In this document: positions 47,875 through 59,268 of the stretch, piece by piece
Numbering within the stretch: the stretch's first letter is position 1
Layout of the letters: the number at the start of each line of letters is the position of its first letter
Origin: Magnolia sinica
Lineage: Eukaryota > Streptophyta > Magnoliopsida > Magnoliales > Magnoliaceae
Length of the DNA stretch: 64,000 bases
Direction of reading: 5' to 3'
NCBI RefSeq assembly: GCF_029962835.1
Contig: NC_080574.1
Coordinates: forward strand, 24,278,001 to 24,342,000
Notes under the pieces: generated by a model
Told to the model about the DNA's origin: nothing
The model's database searches: none
Seen by the model: only the letters and a program-made list of their open reading frames with translations
Translations under genes and position numbers: made by a program

Positions 47875-48532
47875 GGGGTGTACACGAACCGAGCTAGCTC
47901 AGTTAGCTCGCTCGACTCGACTCAAAAGGCTCGATTCGACTCGGTTCGAAGCTAAATTCGAGCTGAGTCAAGTTGATTTTTTGCGCTCGAAAATGAGTTC
48001 GAGCAGGCCCCAGCTCGATTCGACTCGAATCAAATCCAACTCAAATCGAACTAGTTCGGTGACTCGATTACTTTGCCATTGATGTTGCTCACAAACTGTT
48101 TGATAAAATGCCTCAACGAAATGTGGCTGGTGGCAAGGAAGGTTTGGTTGGTGGCAAGGTGGCGACAAAGGTTTGGCTGAGGGTAAGGAAGGTATGTACA
48201 TATAACAAATACCTTTTAAAAAAAATTAAAATTAAAATGTTACTTAAAAGGTGTTTGAGAAAATACCTGTAAAACCATTGCCCTTGTTTGTAAAACAGTG
48301 GGATTTTGAAGTTGCAGTTTAGGTGTTTATGGAAATGCCTTAATGGCAAACTCGACTTGATCTTGGCTCGAACTTGGCCTGAGCTGACCCAAGCTGCTAA
48401 CCGAACTGAGCCAAGCTGGCCAGTCAAGCTCGAGGACCGAGCTGAGCCGAGTTCAAGCTGAGGCTAGCCACTGTTCGAGTCGAGTCGAGATAAGGCCATC
48501 TCGACTCAGTTCGACTCGATGTACACCCCTAA
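47875..48532. mobile_element. hAT-like fold-back element with 8-bp duplication
   Basis: Begins GGGGTGTACACGAACCGAGC, ends GACTCGATGTACACCCC, and is flanked by TGCATCTA at 47867-47874 and 48533-48540 (three extra bases at the right junction). Arms are rich in CTCGACTCGA/TTCGAGC words. The interior (TGCCTCAACGAAATGTGGCTGG, AGGTGTTTGAGAAAATACCTG) matches the copy at 63257-63875. Confidence 0.75.
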
Positions 48533-48540
48533 TGCATCTA

Positions 48541-49835
48541 CTATTTGATTTTTGAATTTGATATGTGAGCGATCAACTCAGTGAGAAATTCTTTTAAAAT
48601 TACACAACGACATATCAATCAAGTATAGTTTCATAAAAACAATACTAAAACAACACTAGTTTATAATGCATCTTGTTTAAATACATGAATGTGTAAATAT
48701 TTTTTGCTTTGGGGATGCACATCCAATCTGACCAAATATAAATGAATGGGTCTTTCAACCAATCAACACATCACATAATAACAAAAAACTGGGTCTTTCA
48801 AAAAATCAACTTAGCTCATTGTTACAAGAGATGAGTCTTTCAAACAGTCGACCCAAACCACAGTTAAAAGAAATTAAGTCTTTCAAATAATTGATACAGC
48901 TCACAATTACTAGAGATCCGGTCTTTTAAACAATTGACCTAACCCCAATAACAAAAGGTCATTCAAACAATGGTATAGAAGCCCACAAAAGTACTCAAGG
49001 TATATCGAATCGACAACATCTATATTAGTCATCCCATAACGGCAACGTGCCATGAATGTATAATTAATCCAACCTTTATCCATCCGATTCACAAATAGTC
49101 ATTTAATAAACATTTACAACTAGTGGCCAACCTTAGACCAACAAGCGATCCTTACCATCCCAATATATAAATTCAATAAACAAATTCCTCCCAACAAAAA
49201 GCAACTGGGGAAGCCAACAAAGCACCAAGTCTATTAAAGAACACAACAACATGATTTCACCCAAATAAAGCTAATAAAGCATAGTGATACATGAATATTA
49301 TAAGTTTATAACTAAATTCCACTTAACTCAATTCACAGGATACCCATTAGTTTAAGGCAATGGATGATCCCACAAGGCACTACTCCAAGTGTGTGACTTT
49401 TCCACACAATTCACATATAACCATATCACGCCATATTAAAATTCATATTTACATGAATTCCACAAGACAAGGTCATTATTCACAAGATTATGTATTTAAG
49501 GGTTGCACGTGTGTGATTCTAAGCATGTTATGAATTTTGAATAGGAGACTGGGGTTGGCCATAGCCATTCCAGACCTGACTCTAGCACAGCACACTGCTA
49601 TCCCAACCGTACACATAACATGCACGCACCTCAATCTAAACATTCTGCTCATAAGTCCCATTACAATGAGAACCTATTCTCTCAATCACGCTGTCCAAAT
49701 TCCACAACTATCCTATTGTGGCCTTTAAGTGAACGGTTACAGAATAGTCATGGAGACCAGCTCCAACAGATCCATTAATCAAAATCGAGGGTCATAAAAG
49801 CAGTTTTGATTTTGGGGATATTCCCCATCTTCATT
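48541..49835. other. Intergenic DNA without a recognised gene
   Basis: Repeated GGTCTTTCAA(A/C)(A/C)AATC-like words at 48749, 48791, 48830, 48868 and 48911 form a loose 40-bp-spaced array. No protein or RNA gene seen. Confidence 0.4.
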
Positions 49836-49837
49836 GG

Positions 49838-50310
49838 CGCCCAGTGTTGGTGGATTCTGTGTGGTATTTTTCCAAACATTTATCCAAGCCGTCCATCTTC
49901 TTTTTTTTTTTCAGCTCATTTAAGGGCCATGAGCCTGAAAATGAGTAAATCCAAAGATCAAGTGGACCACACGGTGGGGATAATGACGCTCATGGTTGAA
50001 ACCTTCCTTCGGTCCACCATGATGTTTATTTCCCATCCAACCTGTTCATAAGGTCAGAGATTTACCTGGATGAACGGAATACACAAATATCATATTGATC
50101 CAAAACCTTTATGGCCCCTGAGAAGTTTTCAACGGTAAACAGTCACCCAATCCCATCTGTTTCCTGTGGCATTATCCATTAGATATTTGTACCTGTCTCA
50201 AAATGAGGTGGCAAAACGGACAAACAGTGTGAATAAAACACATACATCACCCAGAGCCCCGCAGAGTTGGGTAAACGGAGATCTCGAGGCAATCCGCATC
50301 CCTCACATGC
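49838..50310. mobile_element. Fold-back MITE, diverged
   Basis: Left arm GGCGCCCAGTGTTGGTGGATTCTGTGTGG, right arm ACATACATCACCCAGAGCCCCGCAGAGTTGGGTAAACGGAGATCTCGAGGCAATCCGCATCCC. The interior has TGGACCACACGGTGGGGATAATGACGC and the standard TATTTCCCATCCAACCTGTTCATAAGGTC. Confidence 0.6.
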
Positions 50311-51664
50311 TTATTAGGTAGCGCGCTCTCTCAAAATGCTTGGCTGGACTCAAGTGGATACCTCTTGTATGATAATTCCAAAATTTAAAATTCATCGTAC
50401 ATTTGTCTCCGGCTTTGATGAGTGTACTGCCCTGATTTTTAGAACATGTTGCATTCTATGATAAATTGTCTGGATCATGTGTACCATCCCAACAATGGAA
50501 TAAGGCCCACTCCTAATTCAGCTTGAAATAATGAATTTACCTGAAATTGTAAAGTTACTAAAAAATAATAAAGAAATCTTAAACCTTCCAAGACTTTGAC
50601 TTGGAACAAAATCTAAATAGTGTTCCACCTATTCGAACGTGTTAAACATCTTGTGGGGCCCACTGTAATGTATCTGTTTTATCTATGTCATTCATCTATT
50701 TTTCCATCTCACTTTAAGACATGATCCTAAAATTGAAGCAATCGGCATCTCTCAATGGATAGTTTTTATTTTTATTTTTATTTTTTTAGGAAGATAGCAG
50801 AATTTTCAAAAGTTCAAAGGAACCAAATATCAAAGAGAAATGCCTAAATATTCCTGGTTAGGAAAACAGGGAACCAAAAAGCCCACATCTCAAAGTATAA
50901 ACACTCAGTTCAAACATGTATGATTATGATCTTTAAATCGAGGGAGCCCGGAAAATGTCCGGCCGCCATATCTTGAATGTGAACGGCATCTATGCTTATG
51001 ATCTTTCTATCAAAGGAGTTCAAAAGCCATTTACACTTGTGATTCTGTTCATCAAGGGGCTAATTAATAGGATGTCCCACATGAAGATATTGTATTTGGA
51101 AGGTGTGACATCAGACATTGATTCCTATGATCTTTCATGAAAGGGGGTACTAGGATATGCATTTGAGGCCATAAGTGGTATTTCAACGGTTGTGATGATT
51201 TTTGCACTGTCTTATGGAAGTGATTTGATGATGAGAATGCTTACAATGTCTAAGAGCTTGTTAGGACTGGTGTGATGCTGAGTAATCATTTGGGTCTCGA
51301 ATATTAGCATTTGTGTAATTGGATGAAGAACATGATTATTATGTCTACGTGGGCCCCATTGGTTATTTTGACCGTTGATTTGATGGGTGCCACAAATCTC
51401 CTAGATAAGATGTATACTTATCCTTCAATGTTCAGCATCTCTTAATTGAATATGGACTTTAATCTATATTAGTTGGCATTTCTCATTCGTGGTGGGGCCC
51501 ACCATGTGAAAATCTATATTATTTGGCATTTCTCATTCATGTTAGTGCCCACCGTGTGAAATACAGGTTATTTAGGTCATTTTCAATGACATGTATGACG
51601 TAGAGAGTAATGAAGCAAAGCTGAAAAAGGTTATAAAAATCAAATTTTATAAATACCTTAACGC
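50311..51664. other. Intergenic DNA with MITE fragments
   Basis: A half-copy of the fold-back family lies at 50655-50760 (GTGGGGCCCACTGTAATGTATCTGTTTTATC). A short tandem repeat lies at 51465-51560, where CTATATTA(G/T)TTGGCATTTCTCATTC occurs twice about 60 bp apart. No gene recognised. Confidence 0.45.
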
Positions 51665-52257
51665 GGAAGCGGATTGGCTGATGTACCATACACCAGCTAT
51701 ATAGCTGCCGTAGATACGTGTCCTGCGAAGACGAGCGCGGACGGTCCTCAAAGCTCTGAGTTGTACAAACGGTTCAAAGGAGAACAAAGTTACATGGACC
51801 CCACAATGATGTATTTATTATATCCACACCGTTCATCCATTTTTCGAGATCATTTTAGAGCATTAATGATTTTCACCAAAAATAGCAGCGAGAATAATGA
51901 TTTTCACTGTTAAAAAATTCGTAGGGCACACCATAACGTTTATTTTCCATCCAATCTGTTAATAAGGTCACAAATACATGGATGATGAGGGGAAAATTTT
52001 TTCATATTGATCCAAAACTTCTTTGGCTCCCAAAAGATTTTCAGTGGTAGAAATTCAATCCCCCACTGGTTTTTGCAGTGTGGTCTAATTAACATCTATA
52101 TCTGTCGTATATTTCGCTTCCAGACTTAAGAGGAGCTCGCAAAATGGATGGACGGTTTGGATATAACACATACCTCATGATGGGACCCGCAGAACTTGCT
52201 GACGTTAATACACAAGCTATATAGCTGATGTATGGTACACCAGCCAATCCGCTTCCC
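51665..52257. mobile_element. Fold-back MITE, GTACCATACACCAGCTATATAGC-ended type
   Basis: Left GGAAGCGGATTGGCTGATGTACCATACACCAG, right inverse CTGATGTATGGTACACCAGCCAATCCGCTTCCC. Inner arms GTTACATGGACCCCACAATGATG and CATGATGGGACCCGCAGAACTT. Flanks CCTTAACGCG and CCTTGAAAGCG may be a diverged 9-10-bp duplication. Confidence 0.75.
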
Positions 52258-52259
52258 TT

Positions 52260-52750
52260 GAAAGCGGATTAGGTGCAGACGGGGCGTCCCTTATGATTTG
52301 GTCCACCTTGATATATGTATTTTGTATCCACACCATCAATCCATTTTTCTGAATCATTTTAGGATATTATCTCAAAATTGAATAAGATCCAATTCTCAGG
52401 TGGACCATACCATAGGAAACAACGGTGAGTAACCATTATGGGCCGCTAAAGTTTTGTATCGAGTTAATATTTATTATTATTATTATTTTATTTTATTTTT
52501 TCCTTCAAGTCTGAATGACATTATAAACAGGTTGGATGGAAAATAAACATTACGGTGGGCCTAGGAAGTTTTTAATGGTAGAGCATCCAATCACCACTGT
52601 TTCCTGCAATATGGTCTGCCTGGGATTTGAATCTTCTTTACTTTTGGGCTTATGCCATACAATTGTTTGGAAAAACAGATGGACCGCATGGATTTAGAAT
52701 GCATATATTTAGGTGGGCCCCATGGTAAGGGCCACAACATCTTGGGATGA
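52260..52750. mobile_element. Fold-back MITE abutting the previous copy
   Basis: Left AAAGCGGATTAGGTGCAGACGGGGCGTCCC, right CTAAGG-free inverse GGGCCCCATGGTAAGGGCCACAACATC; inner words GATATATGTATTTTGTATCC and AGAATGCATATATTTAGGTGGGCCCC. Confidence 0.65.
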
Positions 52751-52751
52751 A

Positions 52752-53785
52752 GTAGCGGATTAGATGAGACCCGGGATCCACCGAGGTGGGTGAGACCCAG
52801 AATGCGGGCTTACAATGATGTATTTTCCTTAAATCCACACAGTCCAACTATTTTCAAAGCTTATTTTAGGGCATGATCCTAAAAATGAAGCATTCCTAAA
52901 TATTAAGTGGACCACACCATGGGAAACAACCGCGATTGAATCCCCATCATTAAAAACTTCATGGAGTACACCGGAATGTTTTTTTTTTTTTTCCCCAATC
53001 CAACCTATTTATAAGGTTAGGGGTGCACACAGGTGAGTTCGGTCCAATTTTGGGGTGAAATCGAAACCGACTTGTTCTTAAGGGTTTTAAGATTTTTGGA
53101 ACCGGAACTGAACCGTTAGCACATTAGAACCGAATTGGAACTGGACTGTTGAAATCGGTTTGGTTCTAGATCGGTTCCACCGTTTTGGCCTTTTTATAAT
53201 CCAACTCGATTGTAGAGAGAGAGAGAGATAGGATTGACGACGGAGATGGGCAACCGCAACAGGGACTTAAGGTATTAGATTTTTTTTTGTTTTAAATAAT
53301 TTGGTTCTTAGGTCGGTTCCACGGTTTGGTTCTACGGATTGGTTCATGGTTCGATTCAATTCTACATACTCCCAAATCGAGAACCGAACCGATGTAATCA
53401 TTCTTTGATTTTTAGAATCGGAACCGGAGCCAGTGCACTCTAGAACCAGACCAAATCGGACTGTTTGGTCGGTTCTAGTCCAGTTCCACGGTTCTACCGG
53501 TTTGATGTGCACCCCTAGATAAAGTCACAACGACCTATATGAATAGACCACACAGATATCATCTTGATCCAAAGTTTTTTGTCCTTCAAGTAATTTTTAA
53601 CGACCAATTACTACTTTTTCCTGTGCTATAATCTATCTAATTTTTGGATCTGCTTAATTTTTTGGATCATGCCCTAAAATATGTTTTCAATACAAATGGA
53701 TGGTGTAGATGTAGCCACATACATCAAGGTGAGCCCCACAGGGGTCCCACGTACTTCAGTAGACTGGGGGATCTATCGAAGCCGC
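52752..53785. mobile_element. Fold-back MITE split by a nested hAT-like element
   Basis: Left AGCGGATTAGATGAGACCCGGGATCCACCGAGGTGG, right inverse GGTCCCACGTACTTCAGTAGACTGGGGGATC. The interior is interrupted exactly where family members read CCTATTTATAAGGT...AAAGTCACAACGACC, by the element at 53018-53517. Confidence 0.7.
53018..53517. mobile_element. Nested hAT-like fold-back element
   Basis: 500 bp, TAGGGGTGCACACAGG to GATGTGCACCCCTA, flanked by TATAAGGT and GATAAAGT (6 of 8 match). Interior rich in GGAACCGG, CCGGTTC and TCGGTTCCACGG in both orientations; no transposase. Confidence 0.75.
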
Positions 53786-53836
53786 GCCAGGATGAGGCAG
53801 GGCCCACCTACTCCGCTACCTAAGATCCTTCCCCCC

Positions 53837-54374
53837 GGAAACGGATTGGCTACTCCCCTTGACACCAGCTCCATGGCTGGTGGTCGGTGCTCTGTGGGGC
53901 CCACCATGATGTACGGGTTTCATCCATACCATTCATCCATTTGTACAGATCATTTTATTGCTTGTTACAAAAAATTATAGGGATATAAATCTCAGGTGGA
54001 CCACACCACATGAAAACAATAGTGATTGGATATCAACCATTAAAATTCTCCTAAGGCCCACTATACTGTTTATTTGACATCCAATCTGTTGATTAGGTCA
54101 TCAGGCCCAGATGAAGAGAAAAAACAAATATCAGCTTGATCCAAAACTTTTTTGGCCCCTAAAATGTTTTTAATGGTTGACCCACATTCAACACTTTTTC
54201 CTGTAATGTGGTCCACTTGAGATTTGAATAGACCTCAATTTTGGAATTATACTGTAAAATGATCTGTAAAAACAGATGGATGGCATGGATGAAACACATA
54301 CATCATGGTTGGGCCCACATAGCACTGACCACCCGCCATTGGCTGGTGTCAGGGGGAGTAGCCAATCCGTACCC
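53837..54374. mobile_element. Fold-back MITE with possible 9-bp (MULE-like) target duplication
   Basis: TIRs GGAAACGGATTGGCTACTCCCC and, inverted, GGGTACGGATTGGCTACTCCCC, continuing into CTG(A/C)CACCAGC and GGTCGGTGCTCTGTGGGGCCCACC. Flanks CTTCCCCCC (53828-53836) and CTTTCCCCC (54375-54383) differ at one base. A 9-bp duplication and G-starting TIR suggest a Mutator-type transposase; the low-complexity flank weakens this. Confidence 0.75.
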
Positions 54375-54410
54375 CTTTCCCCCATCTTATGTCAGACTAA
54401 TTTTTGGCAC

Positions 54411-54486
54411 GCTAAATAAAATAAAATAAAAAGATAAAACACTTTATTTTTATCTTTTTAGTATATTTATTTTATTTTATTTTAAA
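54411..54486. repeat. AT-only perfect-looking hairpin
   Basis: CTAAATAAAATAAAATAAAAAGATAAAA pairs with TTTTATCTTTTTAG...TTTATTTTATTTTATTT around a short loop (ACACTT). It lies 37 bp after a MITE end; it may be a small MITE or slippage product. Confidence 0.7.
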
Positions 54487-54489
54487 ATA

Positions 54490-55214
54490 GGCAACCACGC
54501 GATCACACGTGCCAACCGTGGCCCACTGAACAAGTGGAGTGACCTGATTATGGGGCAGGAGCATTAAAACGGTAGCATATCGTTATTACGAATGGACTTT
54601 ATACACTTCTATCGTAATGGCACACCTGTGGTGTGTAAATACTACAAAGCTTGTGTCTGCACATGCCAGACTGCGAGGCTCTTGAACTGAAGAAACACAA
54701 CGTTACCTTCGAAGTTCCGTTTTTGACTGCGTTGAAAAGGTTAATTTTGTCAATTTTGCAAAATATCCCGTTATTTTCAGGATTGCCCTTTATTCGCAAG
54801 CAAATGTAAAGAGAAACTTATGCCACGTAGACCCTCAGTTCAGCAACCACATCAAGATTACACTTTCTGTTAGGTCTCCCGTCCTTTCAGCTAAAAGAAA
54901 CATGGTCCTCCATACGTTACGTGCCGTACAGATGGATTCTGATAACAGTGATCTAAACCGTTCGTATGGTGGGTCCCACCGTGGATGATGACAGGCAGAA
55001 AGCTTCTTCCGTGCAACAGCCCCATCAAGATATATTTCTGTTGCGTATGGACCGTTTGTTATATTTCTCCAATAATCCAGTTGGACGCCAATGGTCAGAC
55101 GGGTGCATTTGTCCTGCAGTGGAGGTTTTTCTTTTGCAGCAACGTATATCCAATGTTTTCCTATCAACTGAACGGAAGGATGGAAAGAGATCCCCACGTA
55201 AAACTGGCACAAAC
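54490..55214. other. Intergenic DNA without a recognised gene
   Basis: Open frames cross 54835-55454 on both strands but run into the neighbouring MITE and show no conserved motif. No RNA gene seen. Confidence 0.4.
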
Positions 55215-55754
55215 GGAAACGGATTGGCTACTCCCCCTGCCACCAGCCCCGTGGCTGATGGTTGGTGTTCTGTGGGACCCACCATGATGTTTTTGTTTCA
55301 TCCATTCCGTTCATATATTTTTAAGGATCATTTTAAGCTTGATCTCAAAAATGAGAGGTATATAAATCTAAAGTGGATCACACCACAGGAAAACAATATT
55401 TATTGGATATTCACCATTAAAATCCTCCTAAGGCCCACTGTATTGTTTATTTGACATCCAATCTGCTAATTAGGTCATACAGGCCCAGATTAATGGAAAA
55501 AAAAAAAAGAGAGATCAGAATGATCCAAAACTTTTATGGCCTCCGAAAGGTTTTTAATAGTCGACGCTTGTTCAACACTGCTTCCTGTAATGTGGTCCCC
55601 TTGTGATTGGGATATAACTCATTTTTAATATCATATCATAAAATTATCTGAAGAAATAGATGGACAGTACGGATGAAACACATAAATCATGGTGGGCCCA
55701 CAGAACACCGACCATCAGCCACGGGGCTGGTGGCAGGGGGAGTAGCCAATTCGG
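55215..55754. mobile_element. Fold-back MITE, CTCCCCCTGCCACCAGCC type, long near-identical arms
   Basis: Left and right arms match over about 60 bp: ACTCCCCCTGCCACCAGCCCCGTGGCTGATGGT(T/C)GGTGTTCTGTGGG, followed by CCACCATGAT. This is the best-preserved copy of this end type. Its right end joins the next element within a few bases. Confidence 0.85.
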
Positions 55755-56310
55755 GGCGCCGATTAGCTACTGACAGGTTGAGTAGCGAGACTCGCTACTG
55801 AAGTGACGTCACCAAGTTTCCCTGGCCCTACCATGACGTATGTTTTGTACCTGAACCTTCCATCCATTTGGAGAGATCATTTTAGGGGAATGTCCAAAGA
55901 ATGAGTTAGATCCAAAGCTCCAGTGGACCCCAGCACAGAAAACAGTGTGACAGTGACGCCCACCATTAGAAACTTCTAAAAGCCCCAAAAGTTTTAGATC
56001 AAGCTGATATTTGTGTTTTTCCTTATTTCATGTCTTTTTTAACTTTTGAACATGTTGGATTTCAAATAAACATTATGGTGGGCCTTAGGATAGTTTCAAC
56101 GGTAGGAATCACTCTCCCGACTGTTTTCTGTGGTGGGGTCCATTACAGCTTTTTATCTTCCTCATTCTTTGGTTCATGCCCTAAATTGATATCTTAAAAT
56201 GGATAGACGGTGTGGATACAACACATACGTAATAGTAGAGCCACATAACTTGGTGACGTCACTTCAGCAGCGGACTCTCTATTCAACCTGTCAGTATGTA
56301 ATCCGCGTCC
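55755..56310. mobile_element. Fold-back MITE, TGACGTCA-containing ends
   Basis: Left GATTAGCTACTGACAGGTTGAGTAGCG...CTGAAGTGACGTCACCAAGTT, right inverse AACTTGGTGACGTCACTTCAGCAGCG...CAACCTGTCAGTATGTAATC. Inner arms CCTACCATGACGTATGTTTTG and AACACATACGTAATAGTAG. Each end holds the palindrome GTGACGTCAC, an ACGT-core bZIP-type site. Confidence 0.8.
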
Positions 56311-56459
56311 GCCAATCCGGTTCCGGCACAAACAAAAAGCACATGAAAATGGGCGCTGGATATTGCACGATATCTTCTCAAACGGGGAGAGGCATTGAAA
56401 CAGCGGAGGGTATTTCGGGCATTTTGGAAGAAACTTGAGTCTTTTCTTTGAGATAGAGA

Positions 56460-56839
56460 GGAAGCGGAATGCGTCCCGCCCCGGCATGGACTATAATCCG
56501 TCCAGGCAAGTGTTCTGTGGGGCCCATAGTGATGCATGGGATTTATCCATTCCGTCCATCCATTTTTACATATCATTTTACGGCATGGACCTAAAAAATG
56601 AGGTAAAAAAATATCAGATAACTTCTTTGGCCCTGAAAAAGTTTCCAACGATGGGTGTTTAATCCCCACTGTATGGTCCACTTGAACCTTGGAACTCCTC
56701 ATTTTTTTTAATTTTTTAACTGAAAATGATATGGTAAAGCGGATGGACAGCGTGGTTTAGACCATACATCACGGTAGGCTCCACAGAGCCTGCCTAGACG
56801 GATTATCATCCTGACTGAGACAGGACGCAATCTGCTTCC
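56460..56839. mobile_element. Short fold-back MITE (internally deleted)
   Basis: Ends GGAAGCGGAATGCGTCC and GGACGCAATCTGCTTCC are inverted. Inner arms CTATAATCCGTCCAGGCA and TGCCTAGACGGATTATC flank the core GTTCTGTGGGGCCCATAGTGATGCATGG. About 380 bp; the middle third of the family is missing. Confidence 0.75.
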
Positions 56840-56844
56840 ACTTG

Positions 56845-57556
56845 GGCCTGTTTGGTTAAATCGCTGTCAAAAAGTAATTATTACATTATTTCACTTGTTA
56901 GGAAATTGTTGAGAAATGAGGGAGTAATTTTGCCTAGAAAGTTGGTCGAAAAATGTTAACTTAAATCTGTGGGCCCCACCATAATATATATAATATATCC
57001 GTGTCGTCCATCTATTTTATTAGAAGATTTTGATGCTTGATCCGAAAAAATTAGGAAGATCTAATGTTCAATTGGCCCACATGAAAGGAAACAATGGACT
57101 TAATTTGTCCACCATTAAAAGTTGATTCTTTTACTGGGCCCACATTGAGGTTTATTCACCATCTAACCTGTTCATAGGGTCACATGGACATGCATAAGTG
57201 AAAAATATAAATATAAGCCTGATTTAAAATTTTTAGGGGCTGCAATAAGTTTTTAATGGTAGGCATTCAATTCTCATAATTTCATGTGGTGCGGTCCACT
57301 TAACTTTTAGATTTGCTTAATTTTTGGGCTCATGCCTTAAATTCATTTGGCATAAGGAATGGGCGGTTTGAATAAGCCACACGCATTATAGTGGGCCTCA
57401 TATTTATTTTACAAATTCATCTATTTAAGTGCTTACAAAGTAACGGGTCAAGCCAGAATTAGAAAAGATACAGGTAATTACCTTTCTAAATAATGATTAC
57501 TCACTCACAAGGTAATTACACTTGAGCTAGGAAACCAAAGATGCCCTTAAAAGAAG
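56845..57556. mobile_element. Tourist-like element carrying a nested fold-back MITE
   Basis: Outer ends GGGCCTGTTTGGTT and AACCAAAGATGCCC are inverted, with AAGTAATTATTAC / GGTAATTAC words inside each end. A family MITE (about 56960-57425, GTGGGCCCCACCATAATATA to CATTATAGTGGGCCTCA) sits in the middle. Confidence 0.6.
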
Positions 57557-58500
57557 CATTCAATCCACTAACATGTGATAGAGAAGCACTCAAGAAGGTA
57601 ATGGTCGAAGAAATTCCATATCATGTGCCATCATGCCACACGTGTGATAGATCCAATCCATAGATCCGAATATAGACCAATCAACTTATTGTGTAGGACA
57701 CTTATGAGTAAAAAAGAAAATGGACGGCTGGAAAAGCTCTAACTCGATCTAACCCAGCCGCGCGACTGAGTTAGACCCAAAACTAGTGGATGGTTCAAGA
57801 CAGACTGTTATGGCATTGGCCAAGCCTTTCAATCGGGGATCCTATCCACAATCTGGAGCCCACTAACCTCTGATCAATGGACAACCGTTTAAATTCATTC
57901 CGTTGATTATTATTCATTTCAGCCGTCCATTTGATACCATTGGCTCGATTGAAACGTTGTAGTTCAGCTTAGTTTAGGTTGATTGAACCACCTAAGTGGG
58001 CCCTTGATTTGGACGGTTTATCATGGATACATGTGCGACACTTGTACACTCTCCGAACACCTGCACATGAAGTATCACACGTCAATCCACGATTTTGTTT
58101 GCGGTCCCTTATCTACAGGTGGGCCCAGTTTAAATGATTTTCGTTTCTACTGGTGAACCCCATCATCATGGATGGAAATCCCATTGATCAGACATCCTCA
58201 AGGTCCATTCAAAGGTTGGTTAGAAATTGTTTTTATTGAACGTTTGTTTCTATCTCAGATCACAGGAATATCTTGGTGTGTCCCACCTCAGCACGCCTTC
58301 TAAGGGCACACATGCATGGCGCTGACACTCAAGTTGACCTCGTTAGCCCATGCAACAAGCGTTTGAGACATCTGGTCCGTCGAAAAGATGGCCCTCAGCG
58401 TGAAGATGAACACACACCCAAAAAAAATTAAAAAAATACAGATTATTCCACACATCAGGGGAGTCACCTATCACCCCACAATTTGGACAGTTATTCCACT
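57557..58500. other. Intergenic DNA without a recognised gene
   Basis: Scattered family words (GTGGGCCCAGTTTAAATG near 58121) but no bounded element, gene or RNA recognised. Confidence 0.4.
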
Positions 58501-58510
58501 TGTGCATTCT

Positions 58511-59268
58511 GGACACGGATTGCCTGCTGACACAGTTGCCAATGGACGGTGATCTGTGGGCCCACCATGATATATGTGTTTTATCTATGCCATCCATCCA
58601 TTTTACCAGCTCGTTACATGAAATTAGCCCAAAATGAGGCAGGTCTAAATTTAAGATAGACCACACCACATGAAAAAATGATAATTGAACCCTCACCTAT
58701 CGCCGGCAATCCACGTGCAGTCCATCGGCGGACTACCTGCGAAAGTGGCTTACGCATGAACTTCCACCACAGGATGCTAGGTGGATCCCATCGTGATGTT
58801 AGCGAGAAATCAACTTTGTCCATCCGTTTTTCGTGATTATGTCATGGACAATGGCCAAAAAATGAAGTAGATTCAAAACAAACGTTGGCTGATGCATGTT
58901 TCATTCCTTTTGTTCATTTATTTTTTCAGATCATTTTAACTCATTAACTGAAAATCGAGGTAGGGCCTGGTGTGATATTTATTTTCTATCCAAACGAGGA
59001 ATGTACAATGAAAAAACAAAAATATCAGCTTCATCCCAAAGAATATTGGCAGGCAGAGGAAGTTTTCAATAGTTTGTTTTCAATTTTCACTGCTTTCTAT
59101 ATCATCGGTCACTTTAGCTTTGGATCTGCTTTATTTTTTATCCCGCAGCCTTAAAATAATCGTGCAAAATAGATAAACTACATGGATAAAACACATACAT
59201 AATGGTGGGGCTTACATAGCACCGTGCAGTAGCGAGTTACTGGTGGTAGTGTGAATATACAATCCATG
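58511..59268. mobile_element. Fold-back MITE with internal insertion
   Basis: Left GGACACGGATTGCCTGCTGACACAGTTGCC...GGTGATCTGTGGGCCCACCATGATATATG, right inverse CATACATAATGGTGGGGCTTACATAGCACCGTGCAGTAGCGAG. About 160 bp of unrelated DNA near 58700-58860 (CGCCGGCAATCCACGTGCAG...) makes it longer than other copies. Confidence 0.6.

Noticed and set aside
47875..48532. TAGCTCGGTTAGCTCG words resembling a tRNA gene
   Set aside because: They are part of CTCGACTCG-rich element arms, with no anticodon stem, T-arm or B box.
54966..55454. 162-aa plus-strand open frame
   Set aside because: The second half is fold-back MITE sequence and the first half has no recognisable protein motif.
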